This document shows positions 54,961-64,000 of a DNA stretch of 64,000 nt, piece by piece; the stretch's first letter is position 1; every line of letters begins with the position of its first letter. Below the pieces are notes generated by a model that had not been told where the DNA came from, did not search any database, and worked only from the letters and a program-made list of their open reading frames with translations. The DNA is from Gnetum montanum (taxonomy: Eukaryota; Streptophyta; Gnetopsida; Gnetales; Gnetaceae): NCBI GenBank assembly GCA_015680685.1, contig MNCI01003938.1:378110-442109 (forward strand), written 5' to 3'. The position numbers and the translations under genes were made by a program.

Positions 54961-57900
54961 ACATGACTTCTATTAGTTCTAGCATGCACACTCATTACTC
55001 TTAACTCAATTTTCATGCCCATGTTATGGATGTCAACTTAGAAGAGAAATTGATCATAAAAAAATTTCAAAGTCATTGATGGTCATGTATACATATGAAA
55101 ATATAGCAAATTGAAGTGAAGATGTAAAGTCAAAAAGAGAAAGCCAAAGATAAAGTACAAGAACAAAATTCAAGTAAAGACACAATCAATTTTTTGTAAC
55201 ATAGGGAAAAATCCCTTGTAATTTTTATTGGATTTATTATTCTAAATAGGAATAAACAGGAAAATATATTTATTTTCCACTTTATTAAAAGATTGATGGA
55301 TGGATGTAACTGAATAATAACCTCACTTTTATGTCTTAAATTCCATCCAATTTTTCATGCAAAAATATTTATTCCATCAAATGTTATTATGGTCCCACCA
55401 AATGCTTATAAATATTTAGGCTTATTATGTTGTAAATGACTATAAAAAAAGATTAATTTAGTTATGAAATTTTTCCATCATATCATTATTTCATCATTTT
55501 CATAAACTTCATCATCAATAGTTTTCATTAATTTCCAACTATCACCAATTAACATTCATCAATATTTCATCAACAATTTCAACCATCATCAACATGATCA
55601 ATCATTTCAAAAAATTAAATAATTTATTAATTTCATTCATCAACAACATTCATCATTATTCATCAACAATCAATATTCAATAATCAAGTTTTCGTATCAA
55701 TTCATTAACATTTTGGATGTCATCAAACTTCATTGTGATTTCTAAAAAGTAAAAAATCATATCAAAGGCCATACTTGTGTAACATATTTCAACCACTGGA
55801 TCAACTCAATATAATTCCAAAGAGATTTGTGTCAAGTATTTACTCACTTCATAACTCTCTTAAATTGCTAAGATATTCATCATTCAAATCAATAATTTAT
55901 ACTTTTGACATTGAACATTTTTATTCAAAACTATTTTTGTATGTCAAATTTAAATCATCAAATAAAATTTAATTATTCTAAAATGTTACATACTTTTTTA
56001 TTGTAGAACAAGCTTTCCAATAAGTCCAAAAACAACCAAAAATCATCTAGTCATAAAGATATAATAGTTTCAAAATCATGAAAAATTAAGTCTTTCCACA
56101 GACAGGTTGGCCCCATCAATAGGTTGTTCCTTCTCTATTGTATCTAGATGGATCACCTCCTCTAGTTTCACAAGTCTTAAATGGATTAGATCAATTCAAT
56201 GGTTACCCCTGTGGTGACTAGAAGATTTGATTGTTGGAAAAATGAAAAATCCTATGTGGAACAGCTTTAACCTTGGATCCCAAGGACCTCCAAAAATAGG
56301 ATTCGAGGTACCCTAGATGGTCTTGTCAATCATCTAGGAACTTAACAAGCGTAAACAGAAATGAAAATTATGTAGATCCAATTCAAAGAAAATACATAGA
56401 ATAACACAAAATTATACTAACTTGCACAACAAACAAAGCTATAAATTTTATTACAATAAAATATTGAAAATAATGAAGAGTTTGGGATGTGTACAAATGG
56501 TGCTTGGGAATGAAAAGGATTTTCTTCAATGGGATTTCAAAGTCTATTGAAGCTAGTAGCCTTGAACATCATAGTCAGCTCCATGATCTAGGTAATCCAC
56601 AACTTCCACAATTTCAAAACCTTCTTGTTCTCCTCACCAAATCTATAGTGTTGGTGGTATAGGGGGTAAGATGTGGGAGGGGTTTTGGGCCATAGGGAAG
56701 AGCAGCATTGGGAGTCTTGATGCCCAGGTTTCTTAGCATTCCCAAAAAATCTCACAGAATCTCTAGGGTTGAAGAGTGGTAAAAATGGTTGTAGGTTCCA
56801 TGCTAAGAATGCTCCAAAACCCTTATGTTTGAAATGAATTCTCAAAGCTATGAAATGTCAAAGTGGTGGAACCTTCTCATGGTGCTCAACCTTTGTTTTC
56901 ATAGGTCTTATGACCATAATTTTGGCTACAACTTTTTATCTTAATTATTGACAGATTGATGTCACATTCAGGTGTAGCAAGTGTCAAATCCAAAATGGTT
57001 TCCATTTATAGTAAATTTTGATACCCCCAAGGTACCAAAAATAGTAAATGAGAATTTTACGCACGTTGGCCTTCCAAAAGCAATGTTGAGCCTCTAAGAG
57101 CGATGCTGGGTTTTTAGCATGAAATTTTCCCTATTTTTATTTAATTTTTAGCTACTGGGAACTCTATAAGGATGGTAAGGTTATGATGTATTGATTGGAA
57201 GGTTAAATTAAGAATTTCATGCTCACATCCCATTCAACCATGCTAGGGCCACACTGGTGAAAATGGATGGGATGCCCCCAGCCTAGCTACACTAAATTTC
57301 ATGGTTTTTGACACTTTTGATTGGGTTTAGTAAGGTTTTGAGGTTACTAGAAGCTACTATAGAGGCTTTAAGCTTAGTGAGAGCATTTTGGGATCAAATT
57401 GTGATTTGGTTGATGTTTGTGAATATCATCCCCCCTTAACCAATTGGCTAGTGTGGATGGACCCTTGCTCAGCATTGTTGCCAAAGATGGAAGGTGGTAT
57501 GATGGTTCTTGTCTCTTTCAAGGCTTGTTGTTTGTTGGTGTTAACATCCAGCTACTAAATTTGGCATGGGATGCTTGGATCTTCTTATTTTGGACATGGG
57601 ATGATTGAACCCACACTGGATCCACACTGACCAGCATGAGTGAGGGGGATTTCAAGTTAACAAATGATTTTCTAGGCTTCATGTGGGTTAAACCCTACCT
57701 AAATCCCCATTACTTGGGAGGCTCCTAGTGGGGCCCACCCAAATTCAAATTTCATTTTTGGTTTAGTGCATGAATTTGGCAAAGGGGGTTTAGAATGGGA
57801 CACATAGGTAAATAATTGGTTTTATAATTGTTGATTTTACCAACATTGCTTGCACAACCCTTCTCATCATTGGAAATGCATTAGTTCAAATCTCTTACAT

Positions 57901-58021
57901 CAAATTTGGTCTAAATCCCTTCAACCCTTAGCATTTCTTGGAAAGGATCAAACCAAGGGTAGTATTATTACCAAGATTTTGAAGATTTTTAAAGGTTTTC
58001 TACATTTTCAATCATCACAAT
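54961..58021. other. AT-rich stretch without clear genes
   Basis: The RNase H and integrase of relic I are not recognisable after 54960. A short frame at 56588-56845 (minus) has no known relative. 56100-57950 is less AT-rich and may be an LTR or leader of an unknown element that includes the next feature. No LTR pair found. Confidence 0.3.
55490..55700. repeat. Low-complexity TTCATCAAC-rich stretch
   Basis: Imperfect repeats of CATCAA, TTCATCA and CATTCATC over about 200 bases, with TTTCATCAACAATTTC and ATTCATCAACAACATTC as examples. No fixed period. Confidence 0.6.
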
Positions 58022-61000
58022 GATGAAGAAAAAGGCCAATACAAGTAAGAATTCTACCCTAAAGGATGCTAATGTTTTAGCAAAAGGGTTTTCACACCTA
58101 CCATAGCCTTTTCTTGGACAAGGATCAACCGCCATAACCCCCAGGTACACCATTCTTGGCTATTTTTGCATGTATTTTTGGATTTTTTTCATGCCTAAAA
58201 CCTAGGCATTTTTTCATATCTAGGTTGAAGTGTTAATTAAAATGAAACTTTGAAAAAACCCTAAGCTAGAATTATGAAGTGTTTATGAGTTTTCAATGTT
58301 GCTTTGGTGTTAGTCTTTATTTTTTGTAAGGTTATGAAATTTTCTTAGTCAATTTCATGCATTTTTCTTGTTTTCCACCAAAAAGCAATACCACTTCTAT
58401 CTTATTTCTTATGAAAAAAATTAGGAATTTTTATTTTTCATGTCATGAGGTCATAATACATCATTAAAAAGTTGAACTAGTGGTTAAACTATTGTATTTT
58501 TACTCACGATTAATTCTCCATGAATTTTTCCATCAACCAATTCACAGTAGCTTTTTAGTTTTCTAAAAAAATTTCATGGTAATTTTGAAATTTTTGTGTA
58601 AAAATGGCTAAGAGTTTTGGGTCTTTGAGGTTATAGGTTTTTATTTTAAGGTTTAAGGTTTCAAATGGCTATGGAATCATGGAATTTAGTTTTATGGTTA
58701 ATTCTAGGCAAATATTTTTTCATTAGCTAGTGTAGGTGAGATTCCATGTTGGTTTTTTTTTAATTTTTGATGTCATTTCAAGAATTTTTCTTACAACAAC
58801 AGCTAGGAATTTTTATTTTTTCAAGTTGTGGGTTTTTAGTTCTTTTTCTAAGTTTCAAATGGTCCTAGAATCACTGAATTTTGATTTGTGGTTGATTTTT
58901 TATTATTTTTTTAGCAAGCTTACATGAAGCGAGGTTTTTAGCTTTTATGATTTTAACCATGTGAAGATGGACAACATTGGCACATTGGATTATTTTTTTC
59001 ACCAACGTCCCAAGTTCTTGGATCTTTGGAGATGTCAGAGATGGTTTAGAATTGGTTCCATTGGATTTAAAGTTTTTTTGGTATTTTTAATAAGTGATTT
59101 CCTATGGTCGTTTTCTTCAATTTTTTGTGCATGTGTGAATTTTGGTTAAACTTTGTTAAAGTTTTGTATAGCATTTTGAATTTTTCAAAGATTAGAATTA
59201 TAACATAGATGTTGTGGTTGTTATCTTGTCATCATGTTCAATATTTTTATTAGGCTATTTGCATGCCACTTTTGAATTTTTAGAGAATTTTAAACTAGCA
59301 TTCCTAGAGTCTTTACTATGGCTAGTTTCACCATTAACTAGGATGTTTAGAAAAATTCTTCTAAAATTCAAATTCATGCATGGTTGTTGTTGCAGATGTA
59401 AGCTAGTGTCCAATTTTTTATGTTTTTTTACATATACATTTTATAGCCTTTATGCATGTTTTCCATGAAATTTGTTAGTAGGCTCCTTGGTCGTATTCAT
59501 TTCTTCTTTATGGTTGTTTCTAGTTTTGTTTTTTGTTCTATGTGTTGTGAATTGTAGATAAAAATGTTGATGGTGGTTTTAACATTGTGTTGTTGTTTCC
59601 TCCATGTAGATCCTTCCTTAAGCCCATCTTGGTGATTGTTGAGTTGGTGGGATACTTTCTTCTATCCACTTGTCAAAGCCCAACACCCCACCTATGAATA
59701 TGGTCTTGGAGCATGGCTCCTTGTGGTTTTTGCTAGGGGTAAAAGAGTTACTAGCCTATTTACTAGAAAACTTCAGTGTGATGATGTGGTCACATTTGTC
59801 ATCTTACATGAATACTGCCATTGTGAAGACTTTACTGCCTTGGTCTTCTAACATAATCATCAAATTCATAGTTGATGATGCTAAAACCTATGCAAAAGGA
59901 AAAGTGCTTAACAATAAAGCTACTAAGGGGATCCACTAGCTATCTAAGATCTAGAACATGCTAGAGTTCTCCTAGGACAATATTTGCAACACTTTGATGA
60001 TGGTTCACCAAGTCCACACACTATTTCAAAATCCTCCCGACTTAGTGTATTGTTTGGAAGGGTAAATGTATTTGTAAAAGAAATTTTATATTTTTGTTTA
60101 TACGATTTACCTCTTCTTCCTTAGCTTATTAGTTTCTCTCATTTCAAATCCTAAACATATTGCAAGTATAGGGTTAGTAACCAAGGATTGATCAAGAATG
60201 ATCAAACCATAGCATTGGCTTAAACTACAATGGGGGTATTTGCCAAAAGCACAATAGTAAGGCTCACAATGGCTAAGAAACTAAAGAGTGATTTTGATAA
60301 GTACACCAATATCTATGCTCCAACCTTCTAGAGATTTGTAGCCAATGAGATAGCTCATGGTTGGTGGATGGTCCTTGAATGCACTGTAGAAGAAGGTATC
60401 ACCACTAGGTCCTCCTCACAACCCTCATCAAGCAATAAGAAGAATGATAAGAAAGTTAGAAAATTTTTTGTTTGTTTTGTTATGTTATACCAATGTTTTC
60501 ATGGCTACATGATTCTAGACTATTTTGGTTTTAAGTATTTTCATGGATTTATTGGTTTTACATGATGTGTCTATGCCTAAGCTATTTGGTCATTTTCGTT
60601 GTCTTGCAAGGGCTTCCACCTCCTCTAGAATTACTTTTGTTGTTTCAAAACTCACCAAGGAAACCCTCATCCAAAAATATGAGACAGTGGAATTGACACA
60701 ACATTGGTTGGCTGAAAAGGCACCTAGAAAGGTTTAAGCAAACATTTCTCATGCAAGTTTACTTGATCTTTTCATGGTTGTTAGCCCAACCATCCCTACT
60801 CCTAAGATGGTGAACATCATTAACTCCTTTAACCAAGGAATGAAGAAGTTCATCACCCAGGTTCATGCCATGTGGATTAACTTGGCCGTCAATGAGGCTA
60901 CCATCTATGACCTCTTTGGTGTTCCCATTGAAGGAATAAGAGATGCCACCAAACTGGAAAAGGAGGTGGGCCATCAAGAGGAGGTGGAATCATGGTTGAG

Positions 61001-63140
61001 TGCTCATCATGGCCATTCTGGTTTGGCCCTAGAGGATTTCCAACTACCAAAAGCAAGGGAATTGTATCCCTTGTTTAGATCTCATGCCCTTTTGAAGCTA
61101 CTATTACAAAAGAAGATTATTGACATCATCTAGACATGGACCATGATGAAGGTCCTTATTAAAAATTCTTGGTTTAACTAGGCTGGTCACTTGGCCTCTA
61201 AGTTATGGGAGGAAATCCTCAAACTTCAAGAGGATCTCACCACAATATGTCATATGCATTCTTTGCAACATATTTGAGTAGATCCATAGAGTTTTTGGTG
61301 GTGAAGAGGAATGGATGATGGATGATTCAAGATCCATCCCAACTCTCTCAACCTTGGATAAAGCACATTTATCCAAGTATGTAGGCCTAGAATCCACCAA
61401 AGAATGTTGGGGAATTACTATCTATAACCACTATTATGCTTACCATGATAGGATGGGAATGGAGCCTCATGTCAATTAGGAAAACACTAAGAGGGCCAAG
61501 GTGTTATGTGTTGAAGCTGACGGGGTAGCTAGAGCAAAGTTAAAGTGACCCATGGTTGAGGAAGCAACACCAGCCACTGAGCAACCTTCCAAGAGGAGGT
61601 TTGTACTTAAGCTTTCCCAAATGCATTTTGTGGTTATAGGTATGCTCTAATTTTATTTTATGGTTAGGTTATTTTATTTTTTTTAAGTTTTAAGGTTATG
61701 TTATTATTTTGTCTTATGTGAAATATGTTAAGTTGTTTTAATGTTTTGTTTTTATTGTTCTTATAGACAAGCAACAAGAACTAGTGGAACAAGCTGTAGT
61801 AGCAGAGGTAGAGTAGAAGCACCTAGAGGAGGCATTTTTTTAGTAGCATGAGGATGAGGCGTTGGCCAAAATTGCACTAAATGACTTGGACACCCTATTT
61901 GGCAAACCATTACTAGGGGAATCCCCAATCATCATCCCAAATGAGGTTCCAAGTATGAATATACTTTTGTATCGTGTGTTATATTTTATTGTTTTAAGTT
62001 TAAGTATTTTTCTAATTTTTGGTTGATTATTATACCTATCATAGCTACTAAGCCCCAAGCAGATGCCTCTACTTCTATGTTTTGCATGAAACCATGGGTA
62101 GAGATTCCTGACAAGGTGGAGTTCATGCATGGAATAGCCATGGATATAATCAATTGGTTGGAATAGGTTGCTCCCAAAATTTGTAAGAAGTTCATTTCAT
62201 GTCAACTTTAATTTATTTTTATATAGGTTTTTATAGGTATATTGGTTACATGTTTTCATTATAACTATTCTTTATGTATATTATGCTTATGTGTATATTT
62301 TGTGATTACATTGCTTGTAGTGCCTAAGGTTGAGTGGGACTCCAACCATGCCATGTAGATAGACTTCTTACCTAGCCTTCCACCTAAAGTGGAAACTATT
62401 CCATGAAGGTTATATGAAAGTGTGACTAATATTGTAATTTCATGCAACAAAACCTCATGAGAATTCCAACAGTCCAATGAATCCCTATGGAAACAAGCTG
62501 TGGTCTTAAAGGAAGAGACTAAGAGGCAAGCTTAGCTAATTAATGATCTCCAAGATCACAAGGCTTTTGTGAAAGTTCAAGTGACTAACAAAGAGTCTTT
62601 ACAAACCAAGGAGATCACATGGACATGTTACTAGAACATCATACATGACAAGGTTGCCTTTACTAGAGAGATGGCAGAGCAATAATTGTAGATGGACTTG
62701 ATCATTCATAAGACTGGAGAGTGGAAATATTATTGTGCCTAGGTTTTTTAGAGGGTCCAAGCATAGAAGAACAATAAAAAAATTATAATGTTGAACATGA
62801 GTCTTATCTTAAGTGGTTAAAAGAGGAATATACTAAATAATGTAAGTTGGAGGTATTTGTAAAGGGGATTCAAGCCGAATGTGCCTTCAAACTATTTAGA
62901 GACACTTTGACTATAGCTAAATCCCCTACCCCTTAAATCTCTACTACCTTGGTTGAGGTATCTACTACTACTATGTCATGAAAGCTACCTACATGAATGA
63001 AGATTGACGAAAGTAGGATCCTCATGGATGTTAATCTTTGGAATGTGGACTGGGCCCACATGACAAAAGATCAAATCCTCCACCATTTGGAGGTTGACCT
63101 TCATAGTCTTTCCCCAAAGTATATCATGCCACAATCCCCT
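58022..63140 (+). pseudogene. Decayed reading frame with apparent introns, unknown protein
   Basis: Possible exons on the plus strand: 58022-58145 (MMKKKANTSKNSTLKD, ended by CAG/GTACAC), about 59611-60060, about 60220-60450 (LTMAKKLKSDFDKYTNIYAP), 60597-61620 (KKFITQVHAMWINLAVNEAT, IYDLFGVPIEG, PKARELYPLFRSHALLKLLL), 61767-61952 (IALNDLDTLFGKPLLGESPI), 62043-62180 (TKPQADASTSMFCMKPWVEI) and 62321-63140 (a coiled-coil-like part, NESLWKQAVVLKEETKR). The gaps between are T-rich and bounded by GT and AG, for example GTATGC...TTATAG at about 61638-61766. Stops occur in most exons. The phrase VNEATIYDLFGVPIEG resembles the start of transposon-associated plant ORFs (V-ft---I----gvP--G), so it may be an element ORF1 or ORF3 of another lineage. 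No known function. Confidence 0.4.
58600..58930 (+). repeat. Degenerate tandem duplication in a T-rich stretch
   Basis: TCAAATGGCTATGGAATCAT followed by GGAATTTAGTTTTATGG at about 58660-58700 recurs as TCAAATGGTCCTAGAATCAC followed by TGAATTTTGATTTGTGG at about 58855-58890. TAGGAATTTTTATTTTT also recurs upstream of each (about 58421 and 58803). Unit about 190 bases or more. Confidence 0.5.
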
Positions 63141-63546
63141 TAGGTTTTTTTGTTATATGATTTTATCATGTTTTATCATATTACTTGTCATCATTATCTA
63201 TTTTAGTTATTTTTTTATCATATTTAACCTTGATGTTGTTATGGCTAGTGTTAGCCAATGATTTGGTTGATGGATGGTTTATTGTTTTATGGTGCATTGT
63301 TTAAATTTTTTCCACACCATGTGGCCATGGTTATCATGTTTTAGACATTTTAATTATTATTTTTAAATTTTAGTTTCAATTATATCATTTTAGCATTATA
63401 GTTTTATTCATGTTACACAGTTTCATGTTGTGATTATGGTATAAGGGTACATTGGCTAACCTACATGGTTAAGATGTAATAAATAGGTAAAATCAACTAG
63501 GAAGCAAGATTGTAAACTAAATTGTAAATAACTTATGACATTATGC
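63141..63546. other. AT-rich spacer
   Basis: T-rich sequence with no frames, no repeats and no recognised signals. Confidence 0.4.
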
Positions 63547-63845
63547 TAGTTTTAGGCCATGGTGGGCTATATGATTTTGCCAATTTTAGGCCATGGTGGA
63601 TGATAGGATTTTATCAATTTTAGGCCATGGCAAGACATAGGATTTGCCAGTTTTAGGACATGGCAGGCCATAGGATTTTGCCAATTTTAGATCATGGTGG
63701 ACCATAGGATTTGTTAATTTTAGGCCATGGTGGGCCATAGGATTTGTCAATTTTAGGCCATGGTGAGCCATAGGATTTTCTAGTTTTAGACCATGAAAGG
63801 CCATAGGATTTTTCCAATTTTAGGCCATGGAGGACCATGTGATTT
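63547..63845. repeat. Nine-unit tandem repeat of about 33-36 bases
   Basis: Unit of the type TTTTAGGCCATGGTGGGCCA then TAGGATTTTGCCAA. Nine copies with substitutions and small length changes. One minus-strand frame (63804-63586) stays open across six units because of the unit length. There is no sign that it is a real gene. Confidence 0.85.
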
Positions 63846-64000
63846 TCAAAGGAAAACATTATTTATTGATTTTTTTAAAAAAAAAATTTTATGGATTTTT
63901 CTAGTTTTGAAGTTTTTATGACATTTTTGTATTTAAAATTCTAAAGAAAAAGGAAAAGGCATTAAAAGTAAAAATTCAAACAAGAGTAAACTTTAGGCTA

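Noticed and set aside
63547-63845. CRISPR-like regular repeats
   Set aside because: The units are directly adjacent with no unique spacers, and the DNA is plant nuclear.

Overview
The window is plant nuclear DNA from a species with a large, repeat-packed genome. It holds Ty3/gypsy retrotransposons of the Athila type (polyprotein order gag-PR-RT-RNaseH-IN, RT and protease signatures, primer site matching plant tRNA-Asp), Tat-like and Tekay-like relics, one small Copia-type element, and almost no cellular coding sequence. The only host-like coding DNA is a GC-rich, alanine-rich captured gene segment whose codon use looks monocot-like. The species cannot be named from this.

Layout: 1-3046 is the 3' end of a plus-strand Athila-like element (A), inserted in a minus-strand Tat-like gag-protease relic (E, 3047-4740). 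Then comes an unassigned, more GC-rich stretch (4741-6393). At 6394-8780 is a compact non-autonomous LTR element (F) with tRNA-iMet primer site and Copia-like polypurine tract that carries pieces of host genes instead of gag-pol. From 10106 to 14375 lies a decayed Tat-like pol (G) with an extra RNase H domain placed before RT. A long LTR of a Tekay-like chromovirus (H) starts at 14376 and resumes at 38103, followed by a chromodomain remnant. Element C (16442-38097) is inserted in that LTR with target duplication ACCAA, and element D (27809-36112) is inserted in the gag of C with target duplication ATGTA. A minus-strand gag relic lies at 41345-41830. Element B (43969-54025, duplication GAACC) splits a plus-strand Athila-like relic (I) whose RT is at 54031-54960. 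The last part holds AT-rich DNA, a decayed plus-strand reading frame with apparent introns (58022-63140), and a nine-unit tandem repeat (63547-63845).

Elements A, B, C and D share LTR ends TGATGAG...CTCATCA, a TATAAATA box, a tRNA-Asp primer site and a GGGGGTA tract before the 3' LTR. C and D also carry a third long ORF between integrase and the 3' LTR, with a domain typical of plant transposon proteins and a coiled-coil tail. A and B lack it. Upstream of this ORF in C and D is a candidate internal promoter whose short motifs echo the U3 region of the same element's LTR. All polyproteins carry stops or shifts. There are two runs of N and one single N with duplicated flanks, so parts of D and F may be missing from the assembly.
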